From the NCBI GenBank assembly GCA_028752905.1, contig JAQNBH010000010.1, positions 17,015,940 through 17,079,939 on the forward strand: a stretch of DNA of 64,000 nucleotides, written 5' to 3'. The notes beneath the pieces are model-generated. The model was given only the letters and a program-made list of their open reading frames with translations. It was not told where the DNA came from and ran no database searches. The position numbers were made by a program, and so were the translations under genes. The DNA is from Cladorhizidae sp. MBARI D1340-BT2. Taxonomy: Eukaryota > Porifera > Demospongiae > Poecilosclerida > Cladorhizidae. Shown one piece after another: positions 32,620 to 43,463 of the stretch (its first letter is position 1; each line of letters begins with the position of its first letter).

Positions 32620-33708
32620 ATGGATGAACACTTCACTTGCTCTGCTCAAGACCTCGGTAGAGACAATGCCACTGAGTTCGTGTGGACGCTGCCAGTAGAA
32701 GATGAATCACATCGGCAAAGTGTGATTTCTGTTGCAGTGATCCAAATCATCCTAATAACGGTGGGAATCCCTTTGAATATAGTAGTAATTGCTGCCATCC
32801 TGAAGAATAAGCTGCTCTCTAAGCCCACACATTTGCTACTGCTGAATTTGGCAGTTTCAGATGTGTTGGTGTGTGTGTTGGTCATGCCCTTCAACGTGGT
32901 CGTCTCTCTTGCTGGCAGGTTCTTCATAGGATCCTCAAATTACGTTCGCTGTCAATTTTGCCACGCTTTTGTAATCACCACCATCATCACCATCTATCTC
33001 TCGCTCTTCACTGTGGCTGCCATGTCTGTGGACAGACTAATTTATATCAAGTACCCCCTCAGATATGCCAGTATTGTAACGCGTAAGAGGATGACTGTGG
33101 TAATGCTAATTGTGTGGTTCGTGTGCATCTTTATTGGCCTTCCTCCTGTATTTGGGTTGGGGGAGATTGGTTACAGCAAGATTGTGGGCACTTGCAGCAT
33201 CATCTACTCTGCTGAAACAAGAGTAACGCACAGTGTGTACTACTGTGTGCTACTGGTGTGTGTGGCCATCTTGCCCTTCGTCACTACTGTAGTTGCTAAT
33301 GTGTGGCTCGTCTTCCTCATGCACAGATTCATATGGGAAAAATGTAATGACACAAAGAGAAAAATGGAATTCTGCCGTTCTAATTCTCAATCGGAACAAA
33401 TAAATTCTCTGGATAACATTGAGTCCAGATATAACGAGCAGCAGATTTTCCTGGCCAAAGTGTTTGGAGCTATATTTGTTGTGAACATTGTCACGTGGAT
33501 TCCAACTGTGTGCATCACTATAGTATGTGGTATAGTTGGAGCAGATAAAGTGCCACCTGAAATGTTCCCCTTCATCTTTCTTGCCTTCCTCAGTCAGCCT
33601 GCCATTCACCCCATATTGGAGACCTTTCTCGTGACCAAAATCAGAAACAGTTTGTGGAAATGGACTTGTTGCCGGCACCATGAAAAGACTCAAGAAGTAC
33701 TTGTCTAA
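32620..33708 (+). CDS. GPCR-B, rhodopsin-like (class A) receptor, intact
   Basis: A single uninterrupted 362-residue frame with seven hydrophobic helices at about 35-61, 71-93, 111-138, 157-177, 205-234, 278-304 and 314-335. Class A landmarks: N53 in TM1, LAVSD with D81 in TM2, C111 at the top of TM3 paired with C192 in loop 2, MSVDRL (R139) ending TM3, W166 in TM4, P219 in TM5, TWIP (W293, P295) in TM6. The extracellular N-terminus has one N-glycosylation sequon (N16). The tail is short with C350-C351, possible lipid anchors. TM7 is unusual: the NPxxY motif reads HPILE (330-334), and DRY reads DRL. Ligand unknown. It would signal from the plasma membrane through G proteins if active. N107 and F171 are derived relative to copies A and C. 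Confidence 0.95.
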   Translation: MDEHFTCSAQDLGRDNATEFVWTLPVEDESHRQSVISVAVIQIILITVGIPLNIVVIAAILKNKLLSKPTHLLLLNLAVSDVLVCVLVMPFNVVVSLAGRFFIGSSNYVRCQFCHAFVITTIITIYLSLFTVAAMSVDRLIYIKYPLRYASIVTRKRMTVVMLIVWFVCIFIGLPPVFGLGEIGYSKIVGTCSIIYSAETRVTHSVYYCVLLVCVAILPFVTTVVANVWLVFLMHRFIWEKCNDTKRKMEFCRSNSQSEQINSLDNIESRYNEQQIFLAKVFGAIFVVNIVTWIPTVCITIVCGIVGADKVPPEMFPFIFLAFLSQPAIHPILETFLVTKIRNSLWKWTCCRHHEKTQEVLV

Positions 33709-34165
33709 GTCATATGTTCATGTATGTATTTAGCATGCCCAGCATGGCAGCACTGTCTGATGTGGCACACATCAACATTTATGTCTTTCTCTAACATAAC
33801 TTGGTTGCATATGGTGCATCATGAATTGAAGAGCACCACCCCAATAACATAATTATTATCTGTCACATTCATCTCTGCATTATATGGGCGTGCAAATCTC
33901 ATAATAAGAGTAACAGTTGCTGTGATTGTTCTGAAGATCTTCTAGCATAGACCTGGTAGCCATGAAGCACATCACTATACATTCCAAATTCAAAGGACAT
34001 ATATATATTTATTTAGGATTACGGAATTGTTTGTTGTTAATATATTTACACAAGAATAAAGGGACACTGCTTGTGGTTGTAATGATATATGCTGCAGAGT
34101 ACAAGGCATTTCTCTAAGCTAAATTACTACTATGCTCTATACTGTATGCTATTCTGCCTACAAAA
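33709..34165. other. GPCR-B 3' UTR and spacer
   Basis: Non-coding. AATAAA occurs near 34057 in a context shared with the other units and is a candidate polyadenylation signal, about 350 bases after the stop codon. Confidence 0.45.
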
Positions 34166-34170
34166 GGCAA

Positions 34171-34223
34171 CCCACCAACAACTTGTCGGAGTTGGTGGGT
34201 GCTTGTCAGGGCTCGGCCCTGAC
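34171..34223. other. Paired hairpins, U2 copy
   Basis: CCCACCAAC / GTTGGTGGG (34171-34179 and 34191-34199), followed by the perfect stem GTCAGGGC-TCG-GCCCTGAC (34205-34223). Confidence 0.8.
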
Positions 34224-34620
34224 TGGCTTCAGAGCAGCCCTATAAAGAATGAACATTATAAATAGAATTTATATATAGAGCTAGAATTCATGATCTCGGA
34301 CTATCAACACATAGGGCAATCAGAACTCATGATTTCAGACTATCAACACTTAAGACAATCATGGTATCATTTCACACTCTTAGATAAGTCCTGTAGGGAC
34401 AAGCAGTAATTCTACAACTCCCACACTGTCATCAACACCATAAGCTGTGAAAGCCTGGCTGCAAGGGTATTTAAACCCCTCTGCAGTCCAGGCTTAGGCA
34501 GTCTCATCCTCTCCTGCTACTCGACTGTTGTTTTAATACAAGTTACTTAAGATCTAAAACTATTTTGTCAAGCTTGGAGTTTAGCTAGAAGAAGTTAGGG
34601 AGAGACTCTGGTGGCAGCGA
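34184..34620 (+). mobile_element. LTR-like segment, U2 copy
   Basis: Counterpart of 15215-15640. The TATA-like palindrome is changed to GGGTATTTAAACCC. It ends before CTGGTGGCAGCGA. No coding region is attached, and between here and the Mag-like element only the broken antisense ORF remnant is seen. Confidence 0.3.
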
Positions 34621-35012
34621 ATTACCAAAGTTGGTATCTGTTAGGCCTCTTGTGGTTGGAGACTACTCTAATAGTGCTGATCTCAATTAAATTATAGTTT
34701 TGGTTGAAAACCATCAGAGAGCCTGTAACAGTATCATATTCCAGAGAATGGGCACATAGCCTCCGTGACATGGCTATTCCCTCACAGCTATACTATAATA
34801 CTAGTGTCTACTCTGCCTGAGGGATATAGTGTGTTCACTGCATCCATTCTCTTCCAGGTTGGCTGGTCTGCCTGCATTACATACTTAATCTCCAATACAA
34901 TTACGTCTTTGGATCTTTGGCATCTGAAACTGCTGCATAATGTCATCATAAACATCCTCAATCACCTTGTATCTGGCACCTCCCTCAACCAAGTCAGATG
35001 TCAAAACAAATA

Positions 35013-35246
35013 TGTAATGTTCAAGTATTATATTACACACTGTATCAGTCACTTTGATTATTATGCATAGACATTGCATCATCATTATGTATTGATTGTG
35101 ACACATTATTACATCACGTGATAGAAGAAAGAGAAGTTTTATACTTGTGCTTTAACTGTCTAAGTACGGTTCGACGGTCTTCATAAATCCAGCCTGGACG
35201 GATATAAAGACAACCAGATAACAATAAGTAACAGTTGAACAGTATA
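35013..35246 (+). repeat. 5' LTR, Mag-like element copy 1
   Basis: Starts TGTAATGTTCAAG and ends GAACAGTATA, followed by ACTGGCGATGAGGAT, a primer-site-like sequence found after the LTR of many gypsy elements. It matches the U3 5' LTR much better than its own 3' LTR. Confidence 0.88.
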
Positions 35247-35347
35247 ACTGGCGATGAGGATTATGAACCATAGCAGTAGCCGGAAGAATTGACTTGTCAC
35301 CATTAGCAACCTTTGACACTGTGAGTGATCCATCATATTAAGCCAGA

Positions 35348-36180
35348 GATGGAAAAGTTGGAAGCGGCATTTCGAGATAATTATATATAGCAGCGCTCAA
35401 TGTAAGTGACGACAAACAAAAGAAAGCAATCCTGTTGTATCAGGCAGGACAGGCTACCCAAGAAATTTTTGACACAATTCCAAATACAGGAGATGACTTT
35501 GCCACAGCTATGGAAAAGTTAGACAACTATTTCACACCCAAGAAAAATGTGTCCTACGAGATTTTCCAATTTCGTAAAGCTGTTCAACAATCAGGAGAGA
35601 CTGGATCAATTTGTTACCAGATTGAGAAAGCTAGCTTCCACATGTGACCTGGGAAAAGAGTTGAAGTCCACTACCATCCAGAATTGTCAGTCAAAACATC
35701 TAAGAAGAGTGGCACTTCATGATGATCTATCCTTAGAGGCTCTACTGGCTAAAGCAAGAGCGCAAGAAGCGAGTGAAGAGCAAGCAAAAGGAATTGAACA
35801 GGCACACTCAGCAGCAGAAGCAGTGAATGTTATTCAGCAGAAGCGACCACCCAGAAAATGGCAGTCACCACGAACATGGACAAAACCAGAAGGTCAGAGT
35901 ATATGTCGTAAGTGTGGATTTTTGTGGCCCCATAAGAATGGCTCATGTCCAGCAAAAGGTCAAACTTGTAGTAAGTGTGGTAAAAGTAATCATTTTGCCA
36001 AAGTATGTCTCTCAAAACAAAAACAAGTACAAGGTCGATACAAGGTCGATACAAAACACATGAGTCCCAACCGAAACACAAGCACAAACAAATTTGTCAA
36101 GTTTCATCAGAGTCCAACCAAAAGTGTGATAGCAGTAGTGATGAGTATCTGTACACATTGGGTGTGACACTGCACGTATG
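35348..36180 (+). pseudogene. gag remnant, Mag-like element copy 1
   Basis: Capsid-like sequence (FDTIPNTGDDFATAMEKLDN, then RLDQFVTRLRKLASTCDLG) and a C-terminal nucleocapsid region with CRKCG and a CCHC knuckle CSKCGKSNHFAKVC (about 35970-36010). A frame change at about 35590-35640 is shared with copy 2 and so predates their separation. A 12-base duplication near 36036 is private to this copy. Confidence 0.82.
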
Positions 36181-36192
36181 GCAGCACCAAAA

Positions 36193-39100
36193 GTAAATTT
36201 GAAAATCAACAGCACCACAGTTTGCATGATTGTAGACACAGGAGCATCCATGGACATCATGGATGAGGAAACATTTGCCAAAGTGAACCAAGCGAATAAT
36301 CCTGAGTTACAGCCTTCAACAAAGCGTATGGTGCAGACTCCCAACTTACAGTAGTGGGACAGTTTGACACTAACTTTGAAGTTGATACAAAGACAGTGCT
36401 ATCAACAATTCATGAACTACGAGGAAGTCACGGGTCTCTACTCAGTTACAAGACAGCATGTGACCTTGGTCTGGTTCATGTTAAGATTAAGCATGTTTGG
36501 TATAGTCCAAGAGTATGTGAGAGGCTGGTGCAAAAATATCCCAATTTGTTTGAAGGTATAGGCAAGCTCAAGAATGCAGAAGTCAAACTTCACATTGACA
36601 CAAATGTACCTCCTGTGGCTCAAGCAACACGCAGAATTCCTTTTCACATGAGGAAACAAGTTGAAAAAGAGCTCATCAACCTTGAACAACAAAGAATCAT
36701 TGAGAAAGTTGAAGGTTCAACTCCATGGGTTTCACCTTTAGTCATTATCCCCAAAAAGAATGGCGAGGTTTATGTGTTGACATGAGGAGAGCAAATAAGG
36801 CAATCAACCGAGAGAGACATCTTAGTCCAACAATTGATGATCTTATTCACAACCTGAATGGAGCAACAGTTTTTACAAAACTTGATTTAAGACAAGGATA
36901 TCATCAAAACACTTATTACCTGAGAGCAGATATATAACAACGTTCACAACTCACAAAGGTTTAAGACGTTATGCTCGACTGAACTTTGGAACAAACTCAT
37001 CAAGTTGGATATTTCAAAACATCATCCATGAACAGATTCGGGACATACCAGGATCAATCAACATAAGTGATGATGTTATAATATTTGGGAAAACTCAAGC
37101 TGATCATGACAAGGCTCTACAGGCAGTTTTTGAGAGATTCTCATCAGTCAGTTTGTCTTTCAACAAGACAAAGTGTGAATTCAGCAAGAACTCGTTGACA
37201 TTCTTTGGTTTTGTATTTTCGGACAAAGGAATCTCACCTGATCCTAAGAAAGTACAAGCAATTCATGACGCCAATCCTCCTACATCAACCAGTGGTATCC
37301 GAAGTTTTCTAGGAATGGCAACATATTGTGCAAAATTTATACCATGCTTCAGTGACATATCACAGCCATTACGTGAGTTGACCAGAAAGGATGTTCATTT
37401 CTTATGGACAACAGAACATGACAAAGCTTTTCAAAAAATCAAGCAGCTATTAGCAAGTTATACAATCATGGCATATTTCGATCAACAGAAAGTAACAGAG
37501 CTGATCACAGATGCATCACCTGTCGGTCTCTCAGCAATACTGTTTCAAAAGTCGCAGGGAGAGAATCACGGAAGAGTAATAGCTTATGCAAGCAGAGCAC
37601 TCTCTGATGTAGAAAGCAGGTATTCTCAGACAGAGAAAGAAGCATTAGCCATAGTGTGGGCTATTGAAAAGTTTCATCTATATCTCTATGGAGGACATTT
37701 TACCCTTTACACGGACTGCAAACCAGTCGAATTGATTTATGGTAACCCAAAGTCCAAGCCTCCAGCACGCATCGAACATTGGAATCTGAGACTACAAGGA
37801 TATGACTTCTCAATAATACATACTAAAGGAAACCAGAATCCTTCCAATTACCTCTCAAGACATACAAACTCAGAGGAACCAAAGAAACAAGAAACCATGG
37901 CGGAGGACTATGTCAATTTCTTATCTGCTCACGCAGTACCAAAGGCTATGACGTTGTCAGAGATTCGAGAAGCAACCACAGCTGACCCAACCTTGCAGCA
38001 GATATCCAAAATGATCAGAACTGACAAGTGGAAAGAGCAGACCACATCCGAGGCAGACATCGCAGAAATCAAGCTTTTTCAAACAGTCAAGAATGAACTC
38101 ACTGTTAGTAGTGATGAAAGTGTGATACTCTGTGGAAATCGCATCGTAATACCAACTTCACTACGAAAGAGAGCAATTATGTTGGCTCATGAAGGTCACC
38201 GAGGAATTGTAGTTGCTCAGAGAAAAGGTATGGTTCCCAGGAATAGAAGCAAGAGTAAAGCAACAGATTGACAATTACATTGCTTGTCAGGCCAATGGTC
38301 CAGAAAATCGTCCTGAACCTCTCCAGATGTCAACATTGCCTCCAGAGCCATGGCACACTGTACATGTTGATTTATGTGGACCTTTCCCAACTAGAGAATA
38401 TCTACTTGTTACGATAGATGCCTATTCTCGTTTTCCTGAAGCAGAAATAGTACAATCAACAGCAGCAAAAGGAACAACTTACAAGCTTGACAGAATCTTT
38501 GCCACACACGGATCTTTGCCACACACAGAATTCCAAGAGTTCTCAAGACTGATAATGGACCACCATTTTTCGGAAATGAGTTTAAAGCCTATATGGAAGA
38601 GAATGGAATATCTTACCAGAAGATTACTCCATTGTGGTCACAAGCTAATTCAGAAGCAGAGAACTTTATGAAACCCCTCACAAAAGCAATTCATTCATCG
38701 AATGCTGAAGGAAGAGATTGGAAGAAAGATCTGTACCCAATTCATGTTGAATTACAGAGCAACACCACACTGCACAACTGGAGATTCCCCATCTGAATTA
38801 CTGTTCAACAGAAAGATTAAAACCAAGCTTCCCCAAGTGGAAATGGATGTTGACACTCTAGGAAATGATGTGGAAGTAAAGATAAACGAGTCAAAGAGAG
38901 AATGAAGGAGCATGCAGACAGAAGAGCCCGAGCTCAAGTCTCAAGTCTCAACATTAGTGAAACAGTTCTCCTACGTCAGCGAAAGAAGAACAAGTTCAGC
39001 ACAAAGTTTGATCCATCACCTTTCCAAATAGTGGGGGGAAATGGAACAATGATCACAGCGATCAGGAACGGAAAGTATGTTACACGAAACATTTCTCAGT

Positions 39101-39315
39101 TCAAAAAGATTAGTTTGAATATCGAGTGTCCAGATCTCTCAGAAGATGAGTATGAGTCAGATACGCTGGAAGATGACAATGAGACTCTACCACAAGGAAA
39201 TTCCCCACAAAATATGCTTCCAGTGAATCAAGTTCCTCCGACATGGAACAGAAGATACCCTACCAGGAAGAAACAACCATTTCATCAATTTGGTCATAAT
39301 ATATATGAACAGTAA
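36193..39315 (+). pseudogene. pol remnant, Mag-like element copy 1
   Basis: Order: retropepsin (IVDTGASMDIMD near 36230), RT (KKNGEV, KLDLRQGYHQ, ISDDVIIFGK), RNase H (ELITDASPVGLSAILFQ, YTDCKPVELIYG, NPSNYLSRH) and integrase (HVDLCGPFPTREYLLVTID, LYPIHV, NYRATPHCTTGDSPSELLFN). A frame break near 36933 is shared with copy 2. Private lesions here are a 4-base loss near 36768 in RT and a 16-base duplication near 38515 in integrase that disrupts the catalytic region. Not functional. Confidence 0.88.
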
Positions 39316-39370
39316 GTCATTAGAACATTTCATTATGTTAAGATATTAAATTAAGGGGAAAAAGGAGAGA

Positions 39371-39615
39371 TGTAATGTTCAAGTATTATATTACTAATCA
39401 CACACACTGTATCAGTCGCTTTGAGACATTGCATCATACTTATGTATTGATTGTCACATTATTACATCATGACGTGATAGAAGAAAGAGAAGTTTTATAC
39501 TCGTTCTTTAACTGTCTAAGTACGGTTCGACGGTCTTCATAAATCCAGTCCCATCAGTTGACCTGGACGGATATAAAGACAACCAGATAACAATAAGTAA
39601 CAGTTGAACAGTATA
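39371..39615 (+). repeat. 3' LTR, Mag-like element copy 1
   Basis: 245 bases starting TGTAATGTTCAAG. It is preceded by the purine-rich run AAGGGGAAAAAGGAGAGA, a polypurine tract. It carries extra bases (CTAATCAC and GTCCCATCAGTTG) that the 5' LTR lacks. Confidence 0.88.
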
Positions 39616-39658
39616 CTATGGACATTTAGTAACTTTTGGTAGTCTTCCGACAAGTCGT

Positions 39659-41495
39659 AGGCCACCACATCTCCAAATGCACCCACTGAAATTGCATGCA
39701 TGTTATTGAGTGAACTGAGAACAGGGAAAGTGTTCTTCAAGGAGGTGATTTATGTAAATAACAGGACATACAATTTACTCTGCCACTTCTTTTTGGAATT
39801 TGAACTTTACACTTGTGGTTTCCTTTTCCTTGTAATTAGGGTGGAAATAACCTTGAGTGAGAACTTAAATTTAGTATGCCCTATTTAGGATAGAAGCTCT
39901 AGTCCAATGCAGATTCTTCCTATATCAAATTGTGGTCCACAGGTTTACCACATAAGGAGAGCTACTGATTGATTGGGGACTTTTTGGAGGAAGTCCATGG
40001 CGATTTGTCTGGTGAGGTAATTGTTCAAGAACTTAGAAGGAAGTTTTACTAGGAATCCAAGTGGATTTTGTGTATTACTATTAAACACTAACTGTTGAAG
40101 CTGCCCCCTTCATCTACACTTTCAATTGCACTAGCCATAGGTAAAGGATGTCCTTTGTGAAACTAATCTTGCACTCTTAATAGTAGACTGGTCAACAATG
40201 ACTTCTTATCAGAGGAAAAGGAAGAGCATGGAAGGACAAACTAGTCTCAATGACTGGAAAAGAGCGAGTAAGTCTTTAACAATAAACAAAAACGTTACAA
40301 GTTTAGTTATTTATATTCCATTAGCTAGGCTATATCCTAATAAAGAATAACACAGTTATATATGGTGTATCTATTTAGATCTATCCTACACATATAGTTG
40401 TACTGACTGCTATTGCTGGCACTAGCACTCTTGACCAAGATAATAGTACGCCATCATTTTCAGCCTCGATTGGCAATTCTGGCTCCACTGAACAGGACAC
40501 ACCATCTTCTTCAGCAGCTAACAATCACACCATGGCCACTGATAGCACACCATCACTCTCCGATAGTGCGCTACTGCCTCCCATTTCCCTAATGAATATT
40601 CCACCCACTCAAGCACAGACATAGGAATGTTGCTGCATCAAGGCCACAATTTTGTGCGTGGGTTGCCTGATGATGAAAAAATGAAAAATGTACGCTTCAT
40701 TTCTGGCCGTATTAATTATCCCACTACATTCATGAATGGGTGCCACAGAAAATTTAGGACTCAGTGGGTGCAAAACCATCAATGGCTAATCTATAGTCCA
40801 AGTGAAGATGGTGCCTATTGCAGGGCATGTGCTCTGTTTTGTCTTGATACAACAGGCCATCAAAGACTAGGGATACTTGTAACTGAGCCATTCCATCTGT
40901 GGACTTCACAATCTTCTGTCTTTCTTCGTCATGAAAAGAATGCATATCACCTGGATTGTATGTCTAAAATGTCTGAGTTTATATGAATTCATTCTGACTT
41001 TTCATCAAGTGTTGGAAGTTTAATTAGCAGGGAACGAGAAGAAAGAATGAAGCACAACTCTGAAGTAAGTAAATCATTAATAGAGTGTGCCCTGTTTTGC
41101 GGACTACAAGGCCTTTCCTTGAGATGGCATATATAGAGAAGTCTCCATGGAGTCTAAATGTCATATTAGTGGGAACTTTATTGAGATTGTACATTTCATA
41201 GCAAGAACAGACAAAATTTTAGTACAAAGTGCACCTAAGAATGCTATGTACACCTCAAACATCATCTAGAATGAATTGGTATCTATTATTGGGGATGCTG
41301 TGCATGATGAAATAAGAGGAAATTAAATATTCTAAATACTTTTCTATTTTAGTTGATGAAGTTACCGACTGCAGTAATCAGAATAACTCACATTTGTAGT
41401 GGACAAGGATTTTAATATGAGGGAGGAGTTTCTGGCCATGGAGCATATCACAGAAGGTGCACCAGCAACAGCTATTATGACCCGCCTTCAGACAT

Positions 41496-41541
<46 letters not shown>

Positions 41542-42836
41542 GGATTGGCTAACTGTAGAGGGCAAGGCTATGATGGTGCATCCAACATGTCATCTAGCAG
41601 ACGTGGTGTTCAAGGATTAATCAGAGTGAGTGCTCCGCTTGCATTTTATAGTCATTGTCAATGCCATCAACTTAACCTCTGCATAGTCAAAGCATGCTCA
41701 CTCCCACAAATCAGGAATGTAAGTGATACTTTATCTGAGGTATCCACATTTTTTGGTTTCTCACCAAAGCAGCAAAGCTTCTTTGATAAAATTATTGAAG
41801 GGCATGGTGAGCAAAAAAACACTTAAAGCTGAAAGATGTTTGTAAAATGCGCTGGGTTCATCGCATAGACGCTTACTCTACTTTCTTTGAATGGTACCCT
41901 TTTGTTATTAAAATAGTGGAAGAAATTTCCTGTCGCAGTGTGAACACTAGGAATAGTCATGGGATTCTGAAACTGTTACAAATGCGAATCGATTTTTATA
42001 TCAGCTTCAGTTTCTTGTATCTTCATCCATTACCATAAGGTTTGGTCATGGGATTCTGAAACTGTTACAAAGGCATATGGATTTTTACATCTTTCCAGTT
42101 TCTTGTATCTTCATCCATTACCATGAGGTTACTCAGTTAACTTCGTAGTGTGACAGTGAAATTGCCGAAACGATCTACAGATGTCATATATAACAGCATA
42201 TGAACAAGTGCCTGCAGTGCTGCATGAATTCCAGCTACTGAAGTTAGACTGCGAGTCTACATTTCATATTTAGTTTGAAGAAATGACTAAGCTCTCCCAG
42301 GATTTACTTATCTCCATTTCAGTCCCTAGAGCAAAGTTTATAGAGCTAATGCACCAGAAGATAGCCCAGAAGTGTATTATCGAAGGAATGTTATGCTTCC
42401 CTTTCTCGATCATATTCTGGTTGAGTTACAAGATCGGTTTGGCAGGGTTCATCAAAGCATTGTGAAGTTGCTTGGCTTAATTCCATCCATGGTTGTCTCA
42501 AAGTAGCAACAGTTCACTTGATGAGGTATATCAACTCTACCTGACCGACCTCACCTCAATTGTTTAAAACTGAATGTCAAAGATGGAAGATGAAGTGGAT
42601 GTCTACCTGAAGAAGAAAGGCCACAATCCCTACAACAGACCATATGCAGTAGTGAAATGGACATGTTCCCTGCTAAGGATTGCATGAACACTATCAGTTA
42701 CAACATGTGAAAATGAGCGATCTAACAGCCAGCTAAAACTCCTAAAGACGTATTTAATTAAGGTCAACCATGTCTGAAGAGAGACTCTCAGCTTTGGCAA
42801 TGATGAGATTTTCATCGATAGAAGACAAAGGACCTT
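39659..42836 (+). mobile_element. hAT transposon relic hAT1, copy 2
   Basis: Uninterrupted counterpart of copy 1. Start ATG is at 40198; the zinc-finger frame is 40627-40986; the catalytic part is about 41350-42040; the dimerisation remnant ends near 42836. Private changes include a TAG inside the HIWFEE stretch near 42271 and a 45-base G run (41496-41540) within the catalytic reading frame. It retains the single AGGT at about 42524, the empty site for the CsRN1-like element. Confidence 0.8.
41496..41540. repeat. 45-base poly-G tract, U2 hAT1
   Basis: The same site has 9 G in U1 (18747-18755) and 24 in U3 (59898-59921). It lies just before the DUF4371 motif CRGQGYDGAS. Lengths may be affected by sequencing or assembly. 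Confidence 0.9.
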
Positions 42837-43463
42837 GACTTGGATGCCTTGGTTCATTCATTTGCAAGCAAGCATAAGAAGGATGCTAGTGCCATTTGTA
42901 CTCAATGACTAACTGTATTTATGTAAACTGTATTGTTTATAATTATATACTGGAACAAATTTGATGTTACTGTTAGTTTGTTGTTGTTTTTTAGAAGTAG
43001 AAAAATAGTTTAACCTTTTATTACAGGTCAATCAGAACTACCCTAAATGGATTCCTAGAATCACCCCTGCAGTGCCATGGTGATTTGGGACTCAGTAGAA
43101 AGCACCTCGGTTGAATGGGCTGTTCATTTATGACCTCAGCATGTTTCATATCACCACATAAAATAAATCACATCTGATGCTGTAATCTTTGGTTTTATAT
43201 AGTCATTATCATTTTTAGAATGAGTAGAGTAACTTACTGCAATACTGTAATGGAGAATACAAGGTTACACAAGGTTTGTACTTTGTGGTTGGAGAGAAAA
43301 AAAGACGAAATGGTGGCAAATGATTTACTCTAATAACAAATATTGTCCTACCAAACAGTTACTTGACCGTAACATAACCAATTGATGTAGGTGCAGATCA
43401 GGTATCAAATCATACTTAGTATAAACAATGTGATGTCAATTTCATTTCATAATTGTGCCTTAA
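42837..43463. other. Spacer between hAT1 and hAT2, U2/U3 border
   Basis: Counterpart of 24331-24966; non-coding, nearly identical, with no additional feature seen. Confidence 0.5.

Larger units (their letters stand above)
35013..39615 (+). mobile_element. Mag-like Ty3/gypsy LTR retrotransposon, copy 1
   Basis: A 4.6-kb element bounded by LTRs of 234 and 245 bases, with gag, protease, reverse transcriptase, RNase H and integrase in the Ty3/gypsy order. The RT core reads ISDDVIIFG, as in Mag-lineage elements that use SDD rather than YVDD. The two LTRs differ by several indels and substitutions, so the insertion is old. U1 has the empty site at about 16023-16030 (CAAATATAGTCCTATGG). No clean target duplication was resolved: the bases next to the LTRs share only ATA or TATA. 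Confidence 0.9.
24967..43463. repeat. Tandem array unit U2
   Basis: An 18.5-kb unit holding hAT2 copy 1 split by a LINE, GPCR-B, the hairpin spacer, a Mag-like LTR element and hAT1 copy 2. It runs directly into U3 with no intervening unique DNA. Order and strand of every component match U3. Confidence 0.92.

Noticed and set aside
32646..32927. 93-codon antisense ORF under the receptor N-terminus
   Set aside because: Shadow of the receptor frame, repeated at 51098-51379 for the same reason.
33250..33693. 147-codon antisense ORF inside GPCR-B, also at 51702-52145 in GPCR-C
   Set aside because: Its conservation follows from near-identical DNA of the receptor copies; it has no recognisable domain and the sense frame explains the constraint.
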